Positions 42,043-49,390 of a stretch of DNA of 64,000 nt are shown here, in pieces (position 1 is the stretch's first letter; each line of letters opens with the position of its first letter). This DNA is from an uncultured Bacteroidales bacterium (lineage in GTDB: Bacteria; Bacteroidota; Bacteroidia; Bacteroidales; Muribaculaceae), in contig CACWNQ010000006.1 in NCBI GenBank assembly GCA_902762385.1, forward strand, positions 35,542 to 99,541, written 5' to 3'. The notes under the pieces were generated by a model. The model worked only from the letters and a program-made list of their open reading frames with translations. It searched no databases and was not told the DNA's origin. The position numbers were made by a program, and so were the translations under genes.

Positions 42043-43269
42043 ATGACAACACTAGACAATGTGCGCAACTTGCGCATCGCCGACTATAACTACCCGCTCC
42101 CCGATGAGCGAATTGCAAAGCACCCTCTGGCTCAACGTGAGCAGTGCAAAGTGCTTATGTACAAGGACAACAACATCTCACAGCACATCTTTCACGAAGT
42201 GCCATCGCTGCTCCCCGACGATTCTATCCTCATTTACAACAACACCCGAGTAATCAATGCTCGACTCCGTTTCAAGAAAGCAACCGGTAGCAACATTGAA
42301 ATCTTCTGCCTCGAGCCAGTTGTGCCACACGACTACCAGCTCATTTTCCAAACCACAACACAATGCACATGGCTGTGTCTTGTGGGCAACAGCAAGCGCT
42401 GGAAGAGTGGCGACCTGATGCAACAGGTCAGTGTCGGTGGCGACAACATTACTGTCACAGCAACACGCGGCGAACGCCGTGGAAACGCGTTCGAGATAAC
42501 TTTCGCCTGGGATGGCAACGACATCACTTTTGCCTCTTTGCTCGAGGCGATGGGCGAAATACCCATTCCACCATACCTGAATCGTGGCACCGAGAAAAGC
42601 GACCTTACCGACTATCAGACGGTGTATAGCCACATCGATGGCAGCGTGGCAGCACCAACTGCAGGACTCCATTTTACCGACGAAGTGCTTGCCGAGTGTG
42701 ACCGTCGAGGCATTGCTCGACGCGAGCTCACGCTCCACGTGGGAGCAGGCACCTTTCAGCCTGTCAAGAGCGACAACATAGGCGACCACGACATGCACAC
42801 CGAGTTCATAAGCGTGCCGCGCGACTTGTTAGCTGAGCTTGCTACTACCACCCGCCCAGTCATCGCCGTTGGCACTACCAGTGTCCGCACTCTCGAGAGC
42901 CTATACTATGTAGGCCAAATCCTAGAATCCAATCCCGATGCAACCGAGGAGGAATTGCGCGTCACTCAATGGATGCCTTACACCACTGCATGCAGCATCA
43001 CGCCGCAACAGGCTTTACAGAACATCGTCGACTACCTCGACCGCCACAGCGCAACCGACTATCTGGGTAGCACCCAGCTGATGATAGCGCCAGGCTTCAC
43101 CTATCGCATCGTCAAGGGCATGATCACCAACTTCCACCAGCCACAGTCCACTCTACTGTTGCTTGTGGCAGCCTTTGTGGGTAACGAGAACTGGCGCAGC
43201 ATCTACGACTATGCCCTCGAACACGACTTCAGGTTCTTGAGCTACGGCGACGCTTGCCTATTCTTGTAA
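42043..43269 (+). CDS. queA: S-adenosylmethionine:tRNA ribosyltransferase-isomerase
   Basis: Builds epoxyqueuosine on tRNA at the wobble position. 408 residues, longer than the roughly 345 of E. coli because of insertions between the halves. The N-terminus has DYNYPLPDERIAKHP, followed by DDSILIYNNTRVINARL, IPIPPYLNR and YQTVYSHIDGSVAAPTAGLHF. Later, LHVGAGTFQPVKSDNIGDHDMH and the C-terminal GMITNFHQPQSTLLLLVAAF complete the family set. The start shown agrees with the promoter. No other queuosine gene is next to it. Confidence 0.96.
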   Translation: MTTLDNVRNLRIADYNYPLPDERIAKHPLAQREQCKVLMYKDNNISQHIFHEVPSLLPDDSILIYNNTRVINARLRFKKATGSNIEIFCLEPVVPHDYQLIFQTTTQCTWLCLVGNSKRWKSGDLMQQVSVGGDNITVTATRGERRGNAFEITFAWDGNDITFASLLEAMGEIPIPPYLNRGTEKSDLTDYQTVYSHIDGSVAAPTAGLHFTDEVLAECDRRGIARRELTLHVGAGTFQPVKSDNIGDHDMHTEFISVPRDLLAELATTTRPVIAVGTTSVRTLESLYYVGQILESNPDATEEELRVTQWMPYTTACSITPQQALQNIVDYLDRHSATDYLGSTQLMIAPGFTYRIVKGMITNFHQPQSTLLLLVAAFVGNENWRSIYDYALEHDFRFLSYGDACLFL

Positions 43270-43826
43270 TTTGCGCTCCAAGGCAGAATTCTCATCATCT
43301 ATAGCCAACAAAAATGCCGCTAGATTCACATCTAACGACATCCTCACCATAAAATTTAAATACTAAAACTTATTTACCTTACAATAACTTTTGTGTGTAT
43401 GTTAACAATGAAAAAGAATTATTACTTGCAACTATATGATGATTACTCGCTAGCCTTCGACAGCCAACACGCAATTTCTCAATTTAGTCTAACAGATTAA
43501 GTTTTTTCAAAGGATAAGATCTTTAATAAAAGGGTTCACTTATTTTTACGCAAATTTAGTTACATTATATCAAAAATCAAAATTTATCCAAAATAATAGT
43601 GGCAAATTTATGATTGTTTAAGATTTAAATGCCTGATTTTTAACACAATCAATAAATTTGTACATTTACCCAAAACAATAGGAACCTATTCTTTGAAAGC
43701 CAACCACACAATCATTAGCTTTAAATATTTTAACAGAACAATAAAAAAAATGTGAATATTCCACTCACCTATTGCACAGTAAAAAAACTTGAAGTAATTT
43801 TGCAACGCTTTTCGCAATAAAAGCAT
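43270..43826. other. AT-rich intergenic region before tRNA-Val
   Basis: 557 bp, strongly AT-rich, with no convincing gene. It ends with the TAATTTTG promoter box of tRNA-Val (43795-43802). A frame at 43399-43500 (33 codons beginning MLTMKKNYYLQLYDD) is possible but unsupported. There are long A/T runs, but no repeat or hairpin that I could verify. Confidence 0.5.
43795..43802 (+). promoter_or_regulatory. -7 promoter box of tRNA-Val
   Basis: TAATTTTG, 24 bp upstream of the mature tRNA-Val 5' end; an exact consensus match. Confidence 0.7.
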
Positions 43827-43901
43827 GGGTGCTTAGCTCAGCTGGTTCAGAGCATCTGCCTTACAAGCAGAGGGTCGGCGGTTCGAATCCGTCAGCACCC
43901 A
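43827..43901 (+). tRNA. tRNA-Val(TAC)
   Basis: 75-nt cloverleaf with acceptor GGGTGCT/AGCACCC and discriminator A. The anticodon loop is CTTACAA, giving anticodon TAC. The T arm reads GGCGGTTCGAATCCGTC. An imperfect hairpin with a T-run follows at about 43910-43938 as a terminator. Confidence 0.97.
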
Positions 43902-43909
43902 CACAGCAA

Positions 43910-43938
43910 CGAGGACGACGCAAGTCGCCCTTTTTTTA
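43910..43938 (+). terminator. Probable terminator of tRNA-Val
   Basis: GGACGAC pairs with GTCGCCC with one mismatch around a GCAA loop, followed by TTTTTTT. Confidence 0.6.
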
Positions 43939-43969
43939 TAAATACTATAACTTCTAACGACTAAGCAAC

Positions 43970-44515
43970 ATGAGTTCTAAGCGATGGAAAACCCTCAGTA
44001 GCGAGTATCTCTTCAAGAGACCATGGCTCACAGCACGCCGCGATGCTGTGCAATTGCCTAATGGTGTCGTCAACGATGAGTTCTATGTGCTGGAATATCC
44101 CGACTGGGTCAATGTCATCGCCATTACTGGCGAGGGCAAGTTCGTCTTTGTTAGGCAATACCGTTATGCCCTCGACCTCGATTCCATCGAACTCTGCGCT
44201 GGAGTAGCCGAGCCGGGCGAAGAACCTGTCGAGAGTGCTAAGCGAGAGCTGCTCGAGGAAACAGGCTACGGAGGTGGCAAGTGGCAAGAGCTTATGGTCA
44301 TTGGTCAGAATCCAAGCACTTGCAGTAACTGGACACACTGTTTTCTGGCAACTGGAGTTGAGCGCATCAGCGACCAGCATCTCGACCGAACCGAAGACAT
44401 CGACGTCGTGCTGCTTTCTCGCGATGAGGTAATGAGCATGCTTCGCAACGATGAACTCAAGCAGGCGCTCATGCTTGCGCCTCTATGGCGATACTTCGCT
44501 ATGGGTAAATATTAA
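43970..44515 (+). CDS. NUDIX hydrolase
   Basis: 181 residues of the ADP-ribose-pyrophosphatase-like group. The Nudix box reads GEEPVESAKRELLEETGYG, close to the consensus Gx5Ex7REUxEExGU, with all catalytic Glu residues present. N-terminal FKRPWLTARRDAVQLPNG and KFVFVRQYRYALDL match the NUDIX enzymes that hydrolyse ADP-ribose or related nucleoside diphosphates. The substrate is not determined. It is followed closely by the FNT channel gene. Confidence 0.9.
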   Translation: MSSKRWKTLSSEYLFKRPWLTARRDAVQLPNGVVNDEFYVLEYPDWVNVIAITGEGKFVFVRQYRYALDLDSIELCAGVAEPGEEPVESAKRELLEETGYGGGKWQELMVIGQNPSTCSNWTHCFLATGVERISDQHLDRTEDIDVVLLSRDEVMSMLRNDELKQALMLAPLWRYFAMGKY

Positions 44516-44540
44516 TCTCACATTTAACGAACACAGTATT

Positions 44541-45128
44541 ATGCGAAAAACCATCATCGACTCGATTCTTGCCGGCATCTGCATCTCATTAGGAGGTGTG
44601 GCCTTCCTCAAGGTGGGAGGCATTGTGGGCGCCGTATTATTCTCTTTTGGCCTCATAACAGTGGTGTGCTACAAGATGAAGCTCTACACTGGCGTGAGCG
44701 GGTTTGTCGAGACCAAGCGCGACTGGATAGAGCTCCCGGTCATAATCGCTGGCAACATCGTTGGGTGTGCTCTTGTAGCGCTTGCCATCAATTCAGCAAT
44801 CCACGATCTCGCCAGCACTGCTCAAGGCATTGTCGACAGCAGGCTTGAGAAAGGATTCTGGAACGTTACCCTTCTCGCTATATTCTGCGGATTCATTATG
44901 ACCACCGTAGTGAACTTTGCCCGACAAAAGATGTGGCTGCCATTGCTCTTTGGCATACCTCTTTTCATCATGTGCGGCTTCGTTCACAGCATTGCCGATG
45001 CCTTCTACTATTCCCTGGCACTGGGGTTCACACATTGGAGTCTTCAAGCCGTGCTCGTCTACTTGGCATCCATTATTGGCAATTTCATTGGATGCAACCT
45101 TTACCGGTTCATGCAACTGGCTGCATAA
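44541..45128 (+). CDS. Formate/nitrite transporter (FNT) family channel, short form
   Basis: About 195 residues; FocA-type channels are usually 260-290, so this is a short form, probably trimmed at loops and N-terminus. Landmarks: KLYTGVSGF (omega-loop equivalent), NIVGCALVAL, CGFVHSIADAFYYSLALG (with the conserved gating His as GFVHSIA) and ASIIGNFIGCNLYRFMQ. The frame is open from 44451, but only the ATG at 44541 begins at the first helix. It lies 26 bp after the NUDIX gene. A role in formate export is inferred from the anaerobic host. Confidence 0.82.
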   Translation: MRKTIIDSILAGICISLGGVAFLKVGGIVGAVLFSFGLITVVCYKMKLYTGVSGFVETKRDWIELPVIIAGNIVGCALVALAINSAIHDLASTAQGIVDSRLEKGFWNVTLLAIFCGFIMTTVVNFARQKMWLPLLFGIPLFIMCGFVHSIADAFYYSLALGFTHWSLQAVLVYLASIIGNFIGCNLYRFMQLAA

Positions 45129-45152
45129 CTCTTTAAATTAAAAAGTTTTTTG
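45125..45152 (+). terminator. Terminator of the NUDIX-FNT unit
   Basis: AACTCTTTAAATTAAAAAGTT is a near-palindrome with a T-run (TTTTTT) directly after it. Confidence 0.6.
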
Positions 45153-45256
45153 CTTATTAAAACTGGGACTTCAAGGAAGCCTTACACCTTCTCTTGAATC
45201 AGTATTCGCATTCCCAGCCCTCATCGTAATCTTTGCCTCACCACCCATCCCATTCA

Positions 45257-45925
45257 TCACAATGGAATGCCATTCTCAACAATTGGCACAATGTCCTGAG
45301 GCTTATTGATAATCACATTGGCATGGTATTCCTTAAGCTCCTTCACGGGGCGGAACCCCCAAGTCACACCCACCGAGTCGATACAGGCACGACGCGCAGT
45401 CTCCATGTCGATGCCCGAGTCGCCTATGTAAATGGTCTCCTGCTTCGAGATATGAGCCTGAGCAAGAATCATGAAAACGATACTGGGATCGGGCTTAACA
45501 GGAATGCCATCTTGTTGACCCTGAACTGCAACCCATGGAATATCGGGGAAGTAGTGATTGATAATCTTCACTGTAGCCTCCTGATATTTGTTGCTTGCCA
45601 CAGCCAGCTGAACTCCATTGCTACTCAACTGCTCGAGAGTCTCACGAATTCCCTCATAGGGGACCGTTCGGTCAGTGTTATGCTCGTTGTAGTACTGCTT
45701 GAAGTCCTTGAGCATAGCCTCCACCACCGAGGCTTTTTTGCGTGCATCCTCAGGCAGCGAGCGCTCTATAAGGCGTCGCACGCCATTGCCCACGAAGTAA
45801 GGATAGGAAGCAACGCTGTGAGTGTGGAAACCGTTGCGGTCGAGCGCATAGTTCACCGACTCGCCCAAGTCCTTAATCGTGTTGAGCAATGTCCCGTCAA
45901 GGTCAAATATCGCTAATTTCTTCAT
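45257..45925 (-). CDS. HAD-family phosphatase, probable phosphoglycolate phosphatase
   Basis: 222 residues with the complete HAD signature: FDLDGTLLNT (motif I, nucleophile Asp), LAVASNKYQEAT (motif II Ser), KPDPSIVF (motif III Lys) and YIGDSGIDMETARRA (motif IV). A helical cap follows motif I, as in phosphoglycolate phosphatase (Gph) and pyrophosphatase PpaX. The substrate call is a family-level inference. It lies 46 bp downstream of tamL in the same direction. Confidence 0.88.
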   Translation of the reverse strand: MKKLAIFDLDGTLLNTIKDLGESVNYALDRNGFHTHSVASYPYFVGNGVRRLIERSLPEDARKKASVVEAMLKDFKQYYNEHNTDRTVPYEGIRETLEQLSSNGVQLAVASNKYQEATVKIINHYFPDIPWVAVQGQQDGIPVKPDPSIVFMILAQAHISKQETIYIGDSGIDMETARRACIDSVGVTWGFRPVKELKEYHANVIINKPQDIVPIVENGIPL

Positions 45926-45971
45926 GTTTAGTCGATTGTATATCGTTATTTATCGTTAACTCTCCACTGAA

Positions 45972-48308
45972 TCAGAACGGGTAGCCCACCGAGAAGTGTA
46001 TCTCGGCATCGCGCTTGAGCGACGGCGATATCAGTGGCCAGTGCTCCTGCCCCGATGCGGGATTATGAGCCTTCATGCCCACGTCGAAGCGCAGCAAGAA
46101 GTAAGTGAAGTCCATGCGCAGTCCCAAGCCGTAAGAGAGAGCCAGTTGCTCAAAGAACTTGCCTATCTTGAACGCGCCACCGGGCTGGTTCTCATATTCC
46201 TTGATGGTCCACACGTTACCACAGTCGATAAATGCTCCCAGCTCAAGAACCCAGAAGAGTTTGCACCTGTATTCCAGGTTCAGGTCAAGCCTGATGTCGC
46301 CACACTGGTAGATGAAGCTGTTCTGAGCCTTCTTACCGTCGAAGCTACCAGGTCCCAGAGTGCGCACGCCCCATCCTCGCACGCTGTTGGCGCCGCCCGA
46401 ATAGAAGCGTTTCTCAAATGGTAGCACCGTGCTGTTGCCATAAGGCACTGCAATGCCAAATCCGGCATGAAACGCCAGCGAGCTGCGTTGGTTGATGTAG
46501 TGAGTAACGGCAAAATCACCATCGAGCTTCACATATTGCGAGTAGCGCGTACCAAACACCTTGTAGCTGTCGTCATCCTCACGCTTCTGCCCTATCATGT
46601 GCGAAATGCCATAGAGCAGGTTGCCGGCGGTCTCGGCCGATGCCCTTATCGTGTAGATATTATCCTGAAGCACTGTAGTGAACGGTGTTGTGGGCCTTCG
46701 GTTAGTTTTATAAAAGGTGTAGCCCATGCGCATGATAAGGTGGTTCTCGTAGGAGTAACGCAGCAGCGGGTTAGTGATGCTGTCGAGGAAGTTTATCTTG
46801 CTCTTGGGCAAGAACACGTAGCTCACGTCAATCAGGTTGAACGTGTGGCGCATCTGGTTGTTGCGCTCGCTCCATATGTACTTCCACCCGGCACCGGCAA
46901 TGATGCGGGTGTACTCTGGGCGCTCCTGATAGTTGAAGCTGGTCATGAACTCGGTCGACGCCTGGATGCGGCGCTTGAAGCTCTCGCGCAGGAATGGCAT
47001 CTTAAATTTAGGGAATGTGATGCCCACATCGCCCGAGTACTCGCTGTAGTTGTCGTTGATAAGGCCGCTCAGGTCGCCCGACAGACTCTCATAGGAAGCC
47101 TTGAACTTCACATTCAGAATCTCAGAGCCCTTGAAGATGTTGCGGTGCTGATAGTCGGCTCCTATGCCAAATCCCAAGTCACCCTCGCTGTTGGTGCCCT
47201 CGAGCGAGAACGAGATGGTCTGCGACTTGTCACGGTTGAGCAGTATGTAGGCGTCAACCCACAGGTCACCGCCTATCTCTCCCACGGCCTTCATGTCGAT
47301 GTTGATGTACTTGATGATTCCCAACCGGCCCAGAGCCTTATAGGTGCGGTCAACGTCGCTGGCGTTATAAATCGAGCCAGGCCTTATGAAGCAGTTCTCA
47401 TCGAGTATCTCGGCGGCAATGTAACGGTCGTCGCCATAGAGCACCGTGATGCCATTATAGGTCACCGTTTCGCCGTACACTCCGTTCTGCATGCTCACGG
47501 CGTCATAGCTCGTCACGAATATCACGTCGCGCACATAGAACTGGCGGTGCCCTTCGATGTGTGGCAGGTGTGGCAGGTCCTGGGTCTTGTTGCTCAGGCT
47601 CAGCGTCAGGTCCACCTCATGCGAGCCGGCTGCGGTGTCGGCCACGAAGGTGATGTAGTTCTTATTGAACGCGTAATATCCGTTATTGCGCAGGCGCTGC
47701 ACTATCAGGTCGCGCTCGCTGTCGAGCTTCTTGTGGTCAAGTGGCGACGAGCACTTAATCGGGAAATCGGTAGTGTCGGCAAGTATCAGGTCGCGCAGGC
47801 TATCGTTGGGGATGTCGTAGGTTATCGACCTGATGCGGTAAGGCTCGTTGAGGGTTATAAAATAGTCGACCTCGGCCTTTTTCTTCTTGGGGTTAAGCTT
47901 CACCTCGCTGCTCACCTGGTTCTTTAGGTAGCCCTTGTTGGTGAGCGCCCGCTGCAGCTGGTTCTCGCTCGCCGTCGTGAGGGTGGAGTCATAAATCACT
48001 GGTGGAGCGCCCACGCGCCTGATCCACTTGTTGAACCAGTTGCTCGAGTCCTTGCCGCTTATGTTGTAAATCGCCAGTTGCAGCTTCAGTCCTCCCAGCA
48101 CCTTATGGTTCTCGGTTTGGCGCAGGTAATTGGTCAATTCCTGCTTGTTCAGGTCTTTGGCGTTCTCCTTGTCGAGGATGTTGATTTTCACCTTGTCAAG
48201 CAGCAGCTGCCCGTCGGGCACATGCTTGGTCGACGCACACGAAAACAGCATTGGCACAAGTGCCAAGAGCAGCAGAGTTGTCAATATGTTTCGAGCCTTA
48301 ATCGCCAT
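45972..48308 (-). CDS. tamL: TamL-type BamA/TamA-family outer-membrane lipoprotein
   Basis: 778 residues. The signal peptide ends LVPMLFSC, a lipobox with Cys at residue 24, so this is a lipoprotein form of the Omp85 family as found in Bacteroidota. About 350 residues of POTRA-like beta-alpha-alpha-beta repeats follow (for example YDSTLTTASENQLQRALTNKG). Then comes the Omp85 barrel with RFYSGGANSVRGWGVRTLGPG, the family signature. It ends HFSVGYPF, with the aromatic C-terminal residue of a barrel. TamB is not adjacent. The promoter has TAACTTTG. Confidence 0.88.
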   Translation of the reverse strand: MAIKARNILTTLLLLALVPMLFSCASTKHVPDGQLLLDKVKINILDKENAKDLNKQELTNYLRQTENHKVLGGLKLQLAIYNISGKDSSNWFNKWIRRVGAPPVIYDSTLTTASENQLQRALTNKGYLKNQVSSEVKLNPKKKKAEVDYFITLNEPYRIRSITYDIPNDSLRDLILADTTDFPIKCSSPLDHKKLDSERDLIVQRLRNNGYYAFNKNYITFVADTAAGSHEVDLTLSLSNKTQDLPHLPHIEGHRQFYVRDVIFVTSYDAVSMQNGVYGETVTYNGITVLYGDDRYIAAEILDENCFIRPGSIYNASDVDRTYKALGRLGIIKYINIDMKAVGEIGGDLWVDAYILLNRDKSQTISFSLEGTNSEGDLGFGIGADYQHRNIFKGSEILNVKFKASYESLSGDLSGLINDNYSEYSGDVGITFPKFKMPFLRESFKRRIQASTEFMTSFNYQERPEYTRIIAGAGWKYIWSERNNQMRHTFNLIDVSYVFLPKSKINFLDSITNPLLRYSYENHLIMRMGYTFYKTNRRPTTPFTTVLQDNIYTIRASAETAGNLLYGISHMIGQKREDDDSYKVFGTRYSQYVKLDGDFAVTHYINQRSSLAFHAGFGIAVPYGNSTVLPFEKRFYSGGANSVRGWGVRTLGPGSFDGKKAQNSFIYQCGDIRLDLNLEYRCKLFWVLELGAFIDCGNVWTIKEYENQPGGAFKIGKFFEQLALSYGLGLRMDFTYFLLRFDVGMKAHNPASGQEHWPLISPSLKRDAEIHFSVGYPF

Positions 48309-48359
48309 TTGCAGTCACGGCAGCACAGGCTTACTCGCCTAGTACACCAAATTAATGCG

Positions 48360-48367
48360 CAAAGTTA
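48360..48367 (-). promoter_or_regulatory. -7 promoter box of tamL
   Basis: On the minus strand TAACTTTG, 51 bp upstream of the tamL ATG. Confidence 0.65.
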
Positions 48368-48575
48368 ATAAATACTTTTCAGTTATCAGTTATCACTAGT
48401 GAGTTTTTAGTTCACAGTTTTCAGTAATCAGTTGAGTGGCAATCATAGTCACATGCGAGGAATGTGCAGGGCAAAAAACTACCATTTTTAGAGGAAAAAC
48501 GCTTCATTTTTGTTAAATACAGTTAAATTTGAATGATTTCTGCTTCAAAATTATGTTTTATAACACAAAACACTA

Positions 48576-48738
48576 TATCTTTGCATCAGTTTTCATGGTA
48601 TTAGTTTTTTAAGGTTATGAAATCTTAGTCGTCGTGAGACGACACTTTTCATTGTTTTAAGGTTTATGTTAATGGTATTAGAAAGTTAATTAGTTAAGCA
48701 ATCCCCGACGATGAGTCAGGGATTTCTTTTTTTTATGC
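48576..48738 (+). ncRNA. Candidate small RNA unit with promoter, hairpins and terminator
   Basis: TATCTTTG at 48576-48583 is a -7 box; transcription should start near 48590. No gene follows. Instead there are a GTCGTC-GTGA-GACGAC hairpin (about 48629-48644), two similar segments containing GGTATTAG or TTAAGGTT (near 48597-48616 and 48656-48680), and a terminator stem AATCCC..GGGATT (48700-48724) followed by an eight-T run. The size of about 140 nt and its ending at a strong terminator suggest a stand-alone noncoding RNA. Confidence 0.5.
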
Positions 48739-48960
48739 CTGGCGCAGATATTATCAAACAACCAAAACAACACAAAAAACAACAAACCTTTATCCCGCCT
48801 GATGCTTAATCTCAAAAAGCTACACCTGACGGTATCGAAAAGCCCTTAATCAAAGCACAATGCATAATGCATAATGAGACTGGTGCGTGGGACAGTTTTT
48901 AATTTTTTCTCTGGAAAAACGGACCAAGAAATGGCGGTTTTCTGGTCAAAAACGGAAGTT

Positions 48961-48983
48961 TTGGGACAGTTTTGCGTTTTTTT
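48961..48983. repeat. Copy 1 of a 23-bp direct repeat
   Basis: TTGGGACAGTTTTGCG followed by a T-run. The identical 23 bases recur at 49129-49151. A diverged third copy (GTGGGACAGTTTTT) starts at about 48887. Confidence 0.75.
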
Positions 48984-49098
48984 CTTAAACGACAATTAAT
49001 GACAAAAAATAATCTCTCATTTGATATTTGGTTTGTAGCCATACGGCTTTTAGTTATTAAAGACAATTGATCTGCTTGGAATTGTTTTGCCTACGGCG

Positions 49099-49112
49099 CC
49101 TGCTTACGCAGG
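49099..49112. repeat. REP-like palindrome 1
   Basis: CCTGC-TTAC-GCAGG hairpin, preceded by TACGGCG and followed by AATTATTGAG. Confidence 0.5.
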
Positions 49113-49128
49113 AATTATTGAGTTGAGG

Positions 49129-49151
49129 TTGGGACAGTTTTGCGTTTTTTT
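49129..49151. repeat. Copy 2 of the 23-bp direct repeat
   Basis: Identical to 48961-48983, start-to-start distance 168 bp. The palindrome at 49099 lies just before it. Confidence 0.75.
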
Positions 49152-49196
49152 TGTTTTTGTTAGGCGATTGGTCTTGATGGGGCTGGATGTTTTTTG

Positions 49197-49214
49197 CCAC
49201 TCCTGACGGAGTGG
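49197..49214. repeat. REP-like palindrome 2
   Basis: CCACTCC-TGAC-GGAGTGG, a 7-bp perfect stem with a TGAC loop, followed by AAATTAGAGCTTCGC. It resembles palindrome 1 in stem, loop and following AATTA-type sequence. Confidence 0.55.
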
Positions 49215-49248
49215 AAATTAGAGCTTCGCTAAAATTTTTTTTAATGAT

Positions 49249-49278
49249 GGATAGGAGTGGATAGGAATGGATAGGAGG
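49249..49278. repeat. 10-bp tandem repeat, three units
   Basis: GGATAGGAGT, GGATAGGAAT and GGATAGGAGG in tandem. No coding role is visible. Confidence 0.75.
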
Positions 49279-49390
49279 TGGCAATATGTCAATGAACGCG
49301 CATGCGCGCAAAGGTAGTGGTTGGAATCCAGGAAACCAACATTAAAAAAATTCAATAAATGTGATGCACTGCGACGCAGAATTCTCTTAA

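Larger units (their letters stand above)
48309..49390. other. Long gene-free region between tamL and hsdR
   Basis: About 1.08 kb with no convincing protein gene. From left to right it holds: the tamL promoter; an AGTTATCAGT-type degenerate repeat near 48378-48432; a probable small-RNA unit (48576-48738); a doubled GCATAATGCATAATG element near 48860; two copies of a 23-bp direct repeat (48961-48983, 49129-49151); REP-like palindromes (49099-49112, 49198-49213); and a 10-bp tandem repeat (49249-49278). A frame at 49057-49311 on the minus strand is made of these repeats and is not believed. Confidence 0.65.

Noticed and set aside
46467-47927. 486-residue plus-strand frame opposite tamL
   Set aside because: The frame is antisense to a strongly supported Omp85-family gene; its sequence is repetitive in His and Val, typical of a shadow frame.
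49057-49311. 84-residue frame on the minus strand
   Set aside because: It runs through the direct repeat, REP-like palindromes and decamer repeats, has no conserved features and no promoter.
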